Source: Ligustrum vulgare
Taxonomy: Eukaryota; Streptophyta; Magnoliopsida; Lamiales; Oleaceae
Length of the DNA stretch: 64,000 nucleotides
NCBI GenBank assembly: GCA_963555705.1
Contig: OY743177.1
Span: forward strand, 54,134,096 to 54,198,095
Direction of reading: 5' to 3'
This document shows positions 8,405 through 19,669 of the stretch, piece after piece. Each line of letters starts with the position of its first letter. The stretch's first letter is position 1. A model generated the notes under the pieces. The model was not told the DNA's origin and searched no databases. It saw nothing but the letters and a program-made list of their open reading frames with translations. Made by a program: the position numbers and the translations under genes.

Positions 8405-8965
8405 CAGTGGCGGATGCAGAGCTATTATATTAGTGGGGCACACGGATGGGCTGCCCCCGAAAATTTTTTTTGGTAAGAAGAGAATGAAAAATGAAAAAGT
8501 ACTTGAAAATATTCAATCCCCAAACAAATAAATAATTATATTAACCTTGCACACTTATAATATAATTAGCATAAATCACATTGCCCCCAAACATTTTTTT
8601 TGTAAGAAGAGACCGAAAAATGAAAAAGTACTTGAAAATATTCATTCCCCAAACAAATAAATAATTATATTAACCTTGCACACTTATAATATAATTAACA
8701 TAAATCACATCCCCCACTGCTCATGGCTCCACTTTCATTGGTGCACTATTTTTATATAAAAAAAGAAATTATATGTAATGTATCATCTTCAAAATGCCGA
8801 GTCCTGAGTGCACTTCAAAGGTGCACTATTATATTTATATCTTAATATATCAAGTTTGAAGATTAAAACAAAAAAAAGTTACCTACCGAAAGAAAAAAAA
8901 AATATATATATTTTTTTTTTACTGGGGCACGTGCCCCAGGAGGCCCCACCCTGGGTCCGCCCCTG
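8405..8965. mobile_element. Non-autonomous hAT MITE with perfect 8-bp TSD
   Basis: The element has inverted ends CAGTGGCGGATGC and GGGTCCGCCCCTG (reverse complement CAGGGGCGGACCC), typical of a common plant hAT-like MITE. ATTATGGA is present at 8397-8404 and again at 8966-8973, an exact 8-bp target duplication as expected for hAT. It has no coding capacity. The interior contains a 130-bp tandem duplication (8452-8581 and 8582-8710). Confidence 0.85.
8452..8710. repeat. 130-bp tandem duplication inside the hAT MITE
   Basis: Two adjacent copies start TGCCCCC at 8452 and 8582 and differ at only about ten positions, mostly near their starts. The duplication lies wholly within the MITE, so it arose in this copy or in its source element. 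Confidence 0.75.
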
Positions 8966-9159
8966 ATTATGGAGCAAAAAATATATGTTGTCAGAGATAT
9001 GATCAAAAGTGGTATCATTTAGTCAAAAGTAAATAACAACTTTTTCAAAAGTTGAGCAGTAAATAAAAAATATTTTCGAGTTTAAAAAGCCAAATAATTT
9101 CACAGTTTAATGCATCCCAAAATAACATTTTCTTGTAAGTTTTCCTTATACTCTTAAAA

Positions 9160-9809
9160 ATGGAAGGATCAAAATTTCGACAGATCAAAACTATCTGTGT
9201 ATTTTGTAGATCAAAAATCGGAAAAAGCTTTGAGCATCTAAAAGCATCAGTGCTTCTAGGGAAGAAGGTTGGAGAGAGAGGTATCAATCTAGTATATGAA
9301 GGGGGCAGTAGTGGATTGATGAGTTGTGTTTCTCAATCCGCTCAAATAGAAAAAGCGAGAGTGATATGATACATGTTCCTTCAGCTGATATCGCAGGAAA
9401 AACATGAGGGCATGAAGTATAGACGTTATCTCTCCATGAACACATAACTTGCATGTTATATGGTTCTGATGCCTTCATTGTCATTCCTGGAGGTTTTGGT
9501 ACTTTAGAGAAAAATTTTAATATTACTTCATGGGCTCAGTTGAATCTCCATAATAAGCCTATTGGGCTTTTAAATGTTAACAACTTCTTTGATGGTTTAC
9601 TAACATTTCTTGATTATGCTGTAGAACAGGGATTCATCTCTCTATTTTCTAGGAGGATCCTTATTTCTGTTCCCACTATCGATGAACTGCTGGAAAAGTT
9701 ACTATCATATGTTCCAATACAAGATCTAGCAGGAGTTAAGATAAATTGGTCGCAAGGAAGGGGTACCAAGCGAAAATGGAGTCCGATTAATGTAAATTTA
9801 TCCTTGTGA
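9160..9809 (+). pseudogene. Intronless LOG-family (cytokinin riboside monophosphate phosphoribohydrolase) retrocopy, broken
   Basis: LOG enzymes release active cytokinin bases from their nucleoside monophosphates in the cytosol. The N-terminal frame (9160-9369) has ICVFCRSKIGKSFEHLKAS and LVYEGGSSGLMSCVS, matching the family's CVFCGSS and GGGS.GLMG regions with changes. It ends at a stop, and the next 80 bp are scrambled by stops or indels. The C-terminal frame (9453-9809) resumes with SDAFIVIPGGFGTLEK, the nucleotide-binding PGGxGTxxE signature, then SWAQL and KPIGLLNV. Plant LOG genes have several introns and this copy has none, so it is probably a processed retrocopy. The segment between the glycine motif and the PGG motif is damaged, so it should be non-functional. 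Confidence 0.85.
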
Positions 9810-9828
9810 ATCTCCAAAATATTGTAGG

Positions 9829-10012
9829 TGGTAGAGTACGGAGTATTCTTACTCTTGAGACACACCTCTAATATTGATGAATATTTGAACTTAATCTTGT
9901 GAACCTCAAAAAGATTAGGTAGAGTACGGAGTATTCATACTCATAAGACACACAAAAAGATTAAATGTGGTAGAGTATGGAGTATTATTACTCTTAAGAC
10001 ACACCTCTACTT
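9829..10012 (+). repeat. Three degenerate copies of a GGTAGAGTAYGGAGTATT unit
   Basis: Copies begin near 9830, 9911 and 9970. Each has GTAGAGTACGGAGTATT or a one-base variant, then an ACTC...AGACACAC segment. Spacing is irregular (about 80 and 60 bp). They follow the LOG retrocopy. Confidence 0.6.
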
Positions 10013-10106
10013 TTGAGGATCATAAATGTTTTCCTCCTTTTGTGTTTTGCATGTATCACTTTTTTGATATGTTTCAGTATGACTCATTTATGCTTCTTCA
10101 GGAGCA

Positions 10107-10108
10107 AC

Positions 10109-10172
<64 letters not shown>
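10107..10172. repeat. (AAT)n microsatellite
   Basis: About 21 uninterrupted AAT units. The Asn-rich reading frame across it is an artefact of the repeat. Confidence 0.95.
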
Positions 10173-10426
10173 TCATTTCAGTATGTTTATATGACAATAT
10201 TTACTTCTTCTGGAGTAAATATGTACTTCTTCTGGAATACATAAGTGCTTTGCAAGAACTTTGATCAAATCTGTTTATCTCAATCATATAATATTTATCT
10301 CATAACACTGATGAGATTATTTTCACATTAGCCATGTTTGTTCATGTGATATTTTCTTATCATATATCAACATTTTTCTTATTGGATATCTTATTTTCAT
10401 CTGTCCTTTCAATACAGATGTTGGTA

Positions 10427-10545
10427 ACTTCTGGTACCGTTTAATAAAATATTTTCATTAAAATTCAACAACCTTTTGGTAATGGTAACTTCTGGTACCA
10501 TAAAATATTATTTAACTTTTGGTAATGGTAACTTTTAGTACCATT
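10427..10545. repeat. GGTAACTTCTGGTACC-type degenerate repeats
   Basis: Three copies of TGGTAACTT(C/T)TGGTACC or variants occur in about 120 bp, with TTAACTTTTGGTAATGG between them. The motif is related to AACTTCTGGTTC at 7378-7560. Confidence 0.5.
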
Positions 10546-10606
10546 TGTTGAAATATCAAATAACCACAATATATCAAATGCATATGAGTATAAATATTTA
10601 TAATCA

Positions 10607-10765
10607 GTAGAACCAACCATATAGGTGGTAACGTAATATGTTTAAAACTGGTAGAACCAACTATATAGGTGGTAACGTAATATACTTGAAACTTGTAGAA
10701 CCAACCATATAGGTGGTAACGTAATATACTTGAAACTTGTAGAACCAACCATATAGGTGGTAACA
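10607..10765. repeat. 44-bp minisatellite, about 3.6 units
   Basis: GTAGAACCAACCATATAGG starts at 10607, 10651, 10695 and 10739, an exact 44-bp period. Later units are nearly identical, which suggests recent tandem expansion. Confidence 0.85.
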
Positions 10766-10769
10766 ATAT

Positions 10770-11812
10770 AATGAAATAATTACTTTTCATAAATGAGCAA
10801 GTCATATCTCCAAATTTAGTCAAGGTATTCATAATAGTCCAGTCTGTTACCATAATGAGTTATATTTAATCTATAATTCAATACATCATAACATGGTAAC
10901 TATTATATTACTTGTAACTTGTTTAAATCTTTTAATTTATCTTATTGATCACATAGTAGTATTAAATGATTGAGAATATATATTCTATTAGCACTTATCA
11001 TCAGATCAGTAATCATGATCGATCAAATTCGTTAAATCAAGATTAATATACTTTAACGTATCATCAAGGGCAAAATCATCCATATTTTAATATATTGATT
11101 ATATGAGTAAATCGAAACCGTCAATAGGTTTGAAATTTGATTAAGAACAAACTTACTTTTGGTCAAAAGTTCAAAATCTGGCCGGAATTGCTTCAAAAAT
11201 AGTTTTTATGAAGCCGCCACGTTCGACCACCGAAAAATGTCCAAAACTGTACCAAACAGAAATGTAAGAGAACAGAAAAATCTGGAATATCGAGACGAAC
11301 AAACTTTATTTTATGACCGTCGCTGGAATCCATCTGACACGCTCTCACGCGCCGAATTGATGTCTGCTCGTGGGATTCACGCTCCTCACGCACTGCTGCG
11401 TTGTTGCGTCGTCGTCGACAGGCGCCGGTGCCCGAGATTCGTCTCGTCATCGTAATTCCAGATCTGGTCTCCTATCGTGGATTTGATGTATTGTTTGGCA
11501 TAGATCTATGTTGAAAGTTTCGAATTGTACAATTTCTCTAATTTTTTCTTATAGCACAACATCGAGACCATGTTTATTTCCTCGTATGGAACTTTTTGAA
11601 TCATGCAAAGATGTAAAGTTTCCATCTTTCTTGAAGTTTTCAAATCTACAATATATGAGTTATTTTCTAAAGCTAAAAGTGTTTGATTTGGGAAAAGGAA
11701 ATGTTGATTAATAATAATCAGGTTTCTGATACAGAGGTTCATCATTTAGATACAACTGTAGAATATACTCCCGTTGTATTACTCAATTGGCTAGAGACTC
11801 GTGCTGATAACG
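10770..11812. other. No supported gene; possible 5' internal region of a minus-strand Copia-like element
   Basis: Read on the minus strand, this follows an LTR-like edge at 11813. It has a short GC-richer segment (11190-11450) with open frames on both strands that match nothing I recognise. I do not call a gene here. No matching left LTR was found. Confidence 0.3.
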
Positions 11813-11960
11813 TGTTGTAAAACTACCAATTTCTAGAAGAACAAGAATGAGAGAAAATGCTTCTCATTATCTATATCAAATGAATTGGTTTAGGCCCTTA
11901 TTTATAGGGGTAGACAATGATACAATCGTAATAACGTAAAGTTTACAGAGATATAATGGT
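11813..11960 (-). mobile_element. Edge of a Copia-type LTR (minus strand), partial
   Basis: On the minus strand the sequence runs through a TATA-like box and a short leader to ...TTTTACAACA, then CGTTATCAGCACGAG. That junction resembles the LTR end and downstream leader of many plant Copia elements. The other boundary is hidden by an (AC)n microsatellite and no second LTR was found, so this is a partial element or solo LTR. Confidence 0.4.
11898..11908 (-). promoter_or_regulatory. TATA box of the partial Copia-type LTR
   Basis: The minus strand reads CCCCTATAAATAAGG about 90 bp before the LTR end, a typical core promoter position for a short Copia LTR. Confidence 0.45.
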
Positions 11961-11964
11961 AATG

Positions 11965-11965
<1 letters not shown>

Positions 11966-12017
<52 letters not shown>
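11966..12017. repeat. (AC)n/(AT)n microsatellite
   Basis: About 22 AC units (11966-12009) run into a short ATATAT stretch. Confidence 0.95.
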
Positions 12018-12134
12018 AAACAGAATGTCACTTTTTCATTTTTTTCAACATCCATAATTGACTAACAAATTACATAAATTCACAAACATTAATAGATACA
12101 TTACACAATTTCACTTTTTTTTAAGTGACAAAAT

Positions 12135-12254
12135 GTTACTTATCACCTAGGTATTTACGTGGCTGGTATGGTTTGCAGACTATTAAGTCAAACCGAGAGT
12201 TTACCCAGTGCGCACCTAGTGAGTAGAGGCTGTGGGTTCCTTCATTAATAAAAA
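12135..12254 (+). mobile_element. Plant SINE with target-site duplication
   Basis: A 120-bp unit contains GTTTACCCAGTGCGCACC and GGCTGTGGGTTCC and ends in an A-rich tail, the usual 3' body of a family of tRNA-derived plant SINEs. AAGTGACAAAAT directly precedes it (12123-12134) and AAGTGACAAGAT directly follows (12255-12266), an 11/12 target duplication. A GGCTGGTATGG stretch could be a decayed A box. It has no coding capacity and would depend on LINE enzymes. Confidence 0.65.
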
Positions 12255-12266
12255 AAGTGACAAGAT

Positions 12267-13823
12267 ATCCCTTTTTAGTTAAAAAAGTGGCACAATTTTA
12301 AAAAAAGTGACGTTTTGCCACTTTTTGCTACTTGATTTTCAGTTTTTCAATTTTTGCAACATACTTCATTGACTACATGCATCATAACTTTAAAGATCCA
12401 ATAATTCACAAACAAGGAATAGGGAATTTTATTTTATTGTTGCTTTTACCTTTATCATCTGCACCCCTACAACATGTGTTGTCTTCTGCAACGTTTTCTT
12501 GAAGTACCTTCACATCCCTATATCCATAAAACACATATAATTGAAGGTGAACTCCAATAAATATTTAAAAAAATTGGACCACTTTATTATGTACACAACG
12601 TACCCAGAATCCATATGTTTATATGGGAGCTAGTGAATTATTGGATCTTGAAAAGTTTGAAGATAAAGTTGGACTATAATTTAAACATTACATTCACATA
12701 GTTAGGAAATTTTGAAACTTATAAATTATTTATACTTATAAATCATGAATAAAATAGAATCTTGGCAAAGAAGCACTAATAATAAAGTCAAATCTTGGGA
12801 ATATCTTGGGGGGCGGGATTAGAAATCGGGTCCTAAATTGGAATAGAATTCCAACGTTGAGCAAAAAAATAGAAACAATTAAAAAAGGGTTGACATCAAT
12901 CTTTAGAAAACATAGAATTACCCAAACCATGCCCAATGTTCCAAGTGATATGCTCCAACGGATTCAAGTCTCGACCAAAAATGTAGTTGGACTAGCTAAA
13001 TATGGGCCCAAAGACCCGACACTTCCCGCCCTCCTATCTCTCTCGACGACCATTGAATCTCTTAAACCTTCCGTGTCATATCTACGTTGCAGCTAATGGA
13101 AAGTTTGGTAGTGAAAGTAGGCAAAGAGGGTGTGAGTTTGTACAGAGAAAGGTGATTTTTTTTATTTTTTTATTTGGGCTTTGAGAGTTATGATTTAAAA
13201 TACAGTACACATTCTTTATACACAAACACATTAATATGGAAGCAATAAACACACCATCAACAATGGACTTTATTTTCTGATATTGGTTGAATTCCTGTTC
13301 AAACACCATCTGTACCTTTTCTTAATCAGACAATAAGATACCCATAAACAATATATGAAAAATAAATTACCTAAAAATTGTAGCTTTCAAGGGTACTGCT
13401 ATGATTTGTTACACTGCATTTGCAGTAGCCTATTGAATATTTTACCCACGCTTTGCAACATTTTTTTATCACGGTTTAAAAAAAAGGTATTGTATCAAAT
13501 ATATGGATAGTAATCAAAATTCAAAATCGCTAGGAATTAACTATTTCTACAATGGTAATTACAGATATCAGAATTCTAATGCACTTAAAGGAAAATGCAT
13601 ACCATAATCAAGGATTCTAATGCACTCAAAGGGAAATTCATACCATAATCAAGGATTTTGCTTTTCAAGTTATTTGATGGTAAAGTAATGATTTGTTCCT
13701 TGTTTAACCCAGAAGTCCTTCATATATAGAGATTCAACAAGTAATGCCCTTCTGCCGCTAGCCTTGTAAGCAATCCGCTAAAACCACCTCCACTCATTTT
13801 CTGACCACCCACTCGTACATTTG
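12267..13823. other. Intergenic DNA, no gene supported
   Basis: AT-rich sequence with short open frames that have no recognised motif. The last part (about 13730-13823) continues after the Copia element at 20281, so the Copia split one pre-existing sequence here. Confidence 0.5.
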
Positions 13824-14433
13824 TGTTTGGGCAATTGAACTAATTAAATGATATGGACCGGAATTTAGCCCAAGTCATCAGTCCATCTGTGCAGCACAAT
13901 CTCTAACTCCAGATTGAGCCCAATTCTGTACCCGGTTTTTTGATCCATTTATCACCACCGCCTCATTCAAGCCGTTAGATCAGTTGGATGAATCTGATCC
14001 GTCCACTTTTGTTAAAAGGAAAGGAGACGTTCTGAATGCCTCACTTCTGATCCAGACGCTTCCTCTCACCTTCAAACCCTAACTCTCTCTCTAAAGGCGA
14101 TTTTTATCGCCTCCGTCTGTTCTTAGTGTTTTCTTCAAATTTCTTCCAGAAATACTTAGATATTGGTTGTAGTTTCTTTGTGATTGTAGTTGATATTGAT
14201 TTGTGATAATCAGTATACAGTTTTGTGAAGAGTTTCGGCAGAGTTTTCTGCAACTCTAATTGTTCTTTGTGGTTATCTTTGCGATTTTTTGTTTCTGGAA
14301 GTTTTATGTATATTTCTAGGTTTTGGTTTTGTTTCTGTAATTTTTATGGTTTCTGAATAAAGTGTTTTGATTCTTTGTGGTTAACCCTTGATCTTGTTCT
14401 TTGTGGTTTAATTCTGAACCTTAAATCCTTACA
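13824..14433 (+). repeat. 5' LTR of the Copia element
   Basis: 610 bp, starting TGTTTGGGCAATTG and ending CCTTACA. A TCTCTCTCTAAAGG pyrimidine segment lies mid-LTR. It is followed directly by the tRNA-Met primer site. Confidence 0.93.
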
Positions 14434-14434
14434 G

Positions 14435-14447
14435 TGGTATCAGAGCC
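14435..14447 (+). other. Primer-binding site, initiator tRNA-Met (Copia)
   Basis: TGGTATCAGAGCC starts one base after the LTR and is complementary to the 3' end of plant initiator tRNA-Met, the usual Copia primer. Confidence 0.95.
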
Positions 14448-15434
14448 TTAGGGTTCTTTGAAAAATCGATGGATTTGACTCAGATATGGTAGATCCAGAA
14501 ATTTTTTTTGGAATTAGGGTTTTCTGGAAACGGATCTTACTTCTTCAAACGATTTTAGGGTTTTTTGAACCGTTTAAACTTTTAAGAAATTTTATTTTCT
14601 GAAATTGTTTTTACAAACCCTAACTGTATATCGCTTTTGATTTCTTGAAAATATTGTTTAACATTTTTTAGATTCAAATTTCTTTTAAAAGATTTTTTTA
14701 TATAATATCTTTTAAAACTTAGTGGATTTTGTTCTTATTGAAACCTATTTTTTAAATTAGGTTTTCCGAACTTCTGTGTGTATCTGGATCTTATTTCTGA
14801 GGATCCTGAGACACAGAATATTTTCTATAAAATATTCTGGTCACATATAGATCCTACATTGTTCTTGGTGGTTAATTCTTAGTAGTGGTCAATTGATATT
14901 GGTACTTTGTGGCCCTGGACTTCTGGGATTCTGACTCTTTGTGGAAGCTACTATAGCTTAATAAAAATCTGCAATCAGGTGATATTATTCAATTACTGCA
15001 ATCTTATACTGTAAATTTGTCTTTCAAATTTCCTGTTCTCTCCCAAATCTCTCTGTTGAAGTCTATAATTAGGACCCCTATCTTACCTTTGTCCAGGGTT
15101 TCATTGAGAATCCGAGAATCTGAGGGAGTGTGGGAATATCCAGTATAGGTTGAGGGATATACTGGAAGAACAGCTTTTATCAGTATACTGTTTTGTATAT
15201 TTTCTTGATTGAGTAATTAATTTGTTGAATTGTGATCACCTTGATTACTTTGTTTACTGAATACCGTGTTCTGAACATTAGTGAACTCTCTTGAATATAA
15301 ATTCTTGACTTTGTGTTATTGTCTTACTTTGTGATTGTGTCATGTATTATTGTTTTCTGCCTGATTACTTGTTCTTTGAACTACTAAAGCTCAATAACTT
15401 GAAATATTTTTTCAAAATCCTGGTCATTATTTCA
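14448..15434 (+). other. Copia 5' untranslated leader
   Basis: About 990 bp between primer site and gag start, AT-rich and without a supported ORF. A long leader is common in this class. Confidence 0.6.
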
Positions 15435-16802
15435 ATGCCTACTGTTAAGGTAGATGTTGAAATATGAAATGGCAAAGGAGATTTTAACCTCTGGAGCCAA
15501 AAAATGCGAGCTTTACTACTTCAAATGAAATGTGCTAAGGCTATTGATAAATCCTTGCCCCTTGATACCCCTCAGGACAAACAACTTGAAATGGATGAAA
15601 CTGCTTGGAGCACTTTATTTTTACATTTATCTGATAATGTCATTAGACAAGTAGGCAAGACTAAAACTACAATGGAATTGTGGGATAGGTTGGAAGAACT
15701 TTATGATACTGTGCCCTTACCTGATAAGTGTTTTCTCTGGAAACAATATTTCTCTTTTAAATTTGATCCATCTAAGGATGTAGAAGAGAACATGAGTAGG
15801 TTTACTAAGATCACACAAAGTCTGTTAAATTGTGATGAAAAACTTACTGATGAACGAAAAGTTGTTTGTTTACTGAATGCTATGGGGGATAAGTTTAAAG
15901 ATTTGAGGAATGATTTAGAGTATAGGGGGCAGAAGTTGACCACTGAGATTGTTCATACATCCCTTAAGAATAAAGAGTTAGAGTTTAAAAATAATCCTAA
16001 GGAAGCCTATAATGTGGTAGGTACCTCTAGGAAGAAGAACTCTCCTAGGCTGAATAAGGCTGGAACTAATTTCAATAAAAATTGGAATAATTCTAGCAAC
16101 AATAGGGATTGGAATAACAAGCCTGTAAAGGAAAATTTTCAAAATAAGGGCAACTTCAATAGGACTAAAGACAGTAACTTTAGAAGTCAGTCTCGTTTCA
16201 GAAATCAAGATAATAATGCTAAAAATTATAATAATTTCAGAAACCAGAAAATTTTTAGATCTCAGGATAATAATGCTGGTACTGCAAATATAGATAAACC
16301 ACCTAGAATTTGTTTTTATTGTGGCCAACCTGGACATCATATTAAATACTACTTTAAAAGAAAAAATGAACAGGGTATCAGTAATCAGACTGAGGCTGCA
16401 GTGCAAGATAATAATAATAATAATAATGGGGTGGTTTACGTCACTACTGAGTCAGATAATAAGAATGAATGTATTTTAGATTTTGGCTGCACCTTTCACA
16501 TGTGTCCTGAAAAGGATATGTTTGTTAATTTCAGTGATAATTGCTTTGGTTCTGTGAAACTTGGCAATAATATTTCTTGTGATGTGAAAGGTATTGGAAA
16601 TATTTTGTTACAACTTGATAATAACAAAACTCTTACCTTGAATAAAACCAGATATGTTCCTGATTTGAAAAGGAACTTGATTTCTCTTGGTGTTTTAGAT
16701 TCTGAATCTTTTGAGATTAGAATGCAAAATGGTTTTTTGAGTATTTTCAAAAATAAATGCTTGATTATGAGTACACCCAAATTAATGGAATATATATATT
16801 GA
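15435..16802 (+). pseudogene. Copia gag and protease, broken
   Basis: Gag packages the element RNA and the aspartic protease cuts the polyprotein. The likely original start is ATG 15435; an in-frame TGA at 15465 now interrupts it. After that the frame is open from 15504, with the gag core (NLWSQKMRALLLQMKCAKAI), an Asn-rich linker with units resembling RSQDNNA, and a CCHC knuckle CFYCGQPGHHIKYYF in which the last Cys is Tyr. The protease active site reads ILDFGCTFHM, where Phe replaces the catalytic-triad Ser of D-S-G. The frame ends early at 16802. Both the knuckle and the protease site carry damaging substitutions. Confidence 0.9.
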
Positions 16803-17638
16803 ATGCCTTGCCTGTTTATGCTAAGTCTTTTAATGCTATGTCTGACTTGAATAAAACTGAGTTATGACATAAAATATTAGGACACATAGGTCAAAAAGGA
16901 CTTAAGCTACTTGAAACTAAATGTGTATTTGATAATGATGTGTTGCATAAACTTGACTTCTGTGAAAAATGTGTGTTAGGAAAACAGAAAAGAAGCTCAT
17001 TTGGTAAAGGTATTCATAAATCTACTGATGTGCTTGAATATGTGCATGCTAATTTGTGGGGTCCTGCTCCTGTGGGTTCAGTTTCAGGTTTCAGATATTT
17101 TCTTCTTATAGTGGATGATTTTTCTAGGAAAACCTGGGTGCATTTGTTAAAAACTAAGGATGCTACTGTGTCTGTTTTCAAAAACTGGATTACCTTAGTT
17201 CAAAATTTGAAAGGAAAAAGAGTCAAAACTATTAGAACTGATAATTGTTTAGAATTTTGTAACCAAGAGTTTGATTCTTTTTGTAGTACCTTAGGTATTC
17301 TTAGGCATAGGACTGTTGCCTATAGTCCACAGCAAAATGGGGTTGCTGAAAGGATGAATAGAACACTCCTTGAAAGAACTAGGTGTCTCTTACTAGATTC
17401 CAATTTGCCTAAAATCTTTTTGGGTGAAGCAGTCAAAACTGCATCCTATTTGATAAATCTTTCTCCCTGTAGTGCTATTGATTTTAAGATTCCAGATCAA
17501 ATCTGGAATAATTACCTTCTTGATTTTTCAAAATTAAAAGTTTTTGGTTGTGCTGCCTACTCACACCATTCTGAAACTAAACTTGACTCCATGTCTTTAA
17601 AATGTGTCTTTCTTGGTTATGGAGAAGGAGTCAAGTGA
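16803..17638 (+). pseudogene. Copia integrase, broken
   Basis: Integrase inserts the cDNA into chromosomal DNA. A TGA at about 16866 falls where the LWHKRLGH-type zinc-binding motif normally has Trp (here L-stop-HKILGH). The HHCC domain continues to CEKCVLGKQKRSSF. The catalytic core has YFLLIVDDFSRKTWV (first Asp), TIRTDNCLEF (second Asp, with the usual Gly changed to Cys) and YSPQQNGVAERMNRTLLERTR (Glu). The frame stops at 17638 in the C-terminal GY.EGVK.YRLW region. Confidence 0.9.
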
Positions 17639-19614
17639 TATAGGTTATGGGTCAGGGATCAGTGAGGTTACAGGGTCATTTTGAGTAGGCCTGTGGTCTT
17701 TAATGAAAATGATTTTCCTTGCAAAAACGAAAAATTGATTGATCCTGTTAAAGAAAAAGATTTTATCACTTCTGAGCTGAGTTCAGACCATTTAGGTGAT
17801 GAAAATGGCTTGCCCAATACTCAGTTTCAGGTGGAGCAATCCCCACAGTCTCCAAATGTCATTACTGAACTTGAACATGAACCTGCAGATACTGAACCAC
17901 AACTTGTTGATATCCCTGAAGTTGAAACTAACTTAGAAAATTATCAATTGGCTAGGGATAGACCTAGAAGAGAGATTAGACCTCCTCCTAGGTTTGAGGA
18001 TCCTGATTTTGTGTCTGCCTTTACATATTCTGATCATATTTTACTTGAACCTCAATCCTTTGAAGAAGTTGTTTCTTCTAAGGATTCCAAACTTTGGCTT
18101 CCAGCTATGCAAGATGAAATGGACTCACTTTTGAAAAATGGTACTTGGATTTTAGACAATAGATTTGTAAATAAAAGGATAATTGATTGTAAATGGATTT
18201 TTAAACTGAAAGAAAGTGAATCTAAGGATATGAAACCAAGGTACAAGGCTAGACTTGTAACCAAGGGTTTTTCTCAAAAAGAAGGAATTGATTTTAATTA
18301 AATATTTTCACCTGTTGTTAAATACACCTCTATCAGAATTTTATTTGCTTTGGTTGCACAATTTGATTTAGAACTTGAGCAAATGGATGTGAAAACTGCT
18401 TTCCTTTATGGTTCTTTAGATGAAACAATTTATATGCATCAACCTAAAGGTTTTGAAAAAGGCAGAAATTTTGATTTAGTTTGTTTATTGAAAAAATCTT
18501 TATATGGCTTAAAACAAGCCCCTAGGCAGTGGTATAAGAGATTTGATTATTATATCCAAAGCCTAAATTTTCAGAAAAGTAAATATGATTCCTGTTTTTA
18601 TTTTAAACTTGGCAAAACTGATTTCATTTACTTGCTTTTATATGTGGATGACATGCTTATTGCTGGACCTAATATGCATGATATAAATGTTCTTAAAGAA
18701 AAACTGCATTCTGAATTTGAAATGAAAGATATAGGAAATGCTAAAAGAATACTTGGCATGAATATTTTTAGAGATAGACAATCTGGAAAGTTGTTTTTAA
18801 ATCAGAAACATTACATTGAAAATGTTTTGAACAGATTTTGTTTATCTGAATCCAAATCTGTGTCTTTGCCTTTGCCTGCACATTTTAAATTGTCTGTTGA
18901 GCATTGTCCTAAGTCTGATGATGAATTGCTTAGAATGAAAAATGTGCCATATTCTAATGCAGTTGGATCTGTCATGTATTTAATGGTCTGTACCAGACCT
19001 GATATAGTGTTTACAGAAAATGTTTTAAGTAGATTTATGAGCAATCCTGGTGAATTGCACTGGGAAGCTATGAAATTTCTTTTGAAATATTTGAAAGGTT
19101 CTGCTAGACTTAGTCTAGCGTTTTCAAAAACCAAAAATGATTTTAAACTTAAAGGTTTTGTTGATTCAGATTTTGTTGAAAATGTTGATAACAGGAAATC
19201 AACATCTTCTTATTTATTTACTTTAAATTCTTCCTGTGTTAGCTGGAAATCCCAGCTACAAAGTTGGTTGCCTTATCATCAACTGAGGCAGAATATATAG
19301 CTACTACAGATGTTGTTAAGGAATGCCTGTGGTTAAAGGATTTATTATCTAAAATTAGTTGCATTACTGATTCTGAAGTTGAAATATGTACTGATAGCAT
19401 GAGTGCATTACATCTGTGTAAAAATCCTGTTTTTCACAATAGGTCAAAACATATTGATGTTAAATCCCATTTCATTAGAGACATTATTGATAAAGGCATT
19501 GTGAAACTTGTTAAAATTCCGACTCAGGTTAATCCTGCAGATGCAGGAACTAAGATCATTTATATTAATAAATTTAAAGATGCATTGAGTTTTTTAAATT
19601 TGGTTAAACTTTGA
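17639..19614 (+). pseudogene. Copia reverse transcriptase and RNase H, broken
   Basis: The segment copies element RNA into DNA in intact relatives. Frame 17681-18301 ends at a TAA inside the start of reverse transcriptase (after KEGIDFN). The second frame (18350-19300) has QMDVKTAFLYGSLDE, LYGLKQAPRQWY and the catalytic YVDDMLIAG at 18641-18667. RNase H begins with FVDSDFV and DNRKSTSSYLF, then shifts frame at about 19262 and continues as LSSTEAEYIA, CTDSMSAL and HIDVKSHFIRD to a stop at 19614. The catalytic residues of both domains are largely present, but stops and the frameshift make it non-functional. Confidence 0.92.
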
Positions 19615-19656
19615 TACTTGTTTGCTATGTTTAACAGATAATGGAAACCAGTTCAA

Positions 19657-19669
19657 TTGAGGTGGAGAT
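19657..19669 (+). other. Polypurine tract of the Copia element
   Basis: TTGAGGTGGAGAT directly precedes the 3' LTR start, TGTTTGGG at 19670. It is the plus-strand primer region typical of Copia elements. Confidence 0.8.

Noticed and set aside
9160..9809. Functional LOG gene
   Set aside because: Stops and a scrambled segment separate the two conserved halves, and the usual introns are missing.
10013..10264. Open frame with a long Asn run
   Set aside because: It is the translation of an (AAT)n microsatellite and has no other motif.
10607..10765. Four evenly spaced 44-bp repeats that could be mistaken for a CRISPR array
   Set aside because: The full unit repeats in tandem without unique spacers, and the context is plant nuclear DNA. 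It is a minisatellite.
11159..11455. Overlapping open frames on both strands in a GC-richer segment
   Set aside because: No recognised motif, and the two strands are equally open because of composition. I list the region as unassigned.
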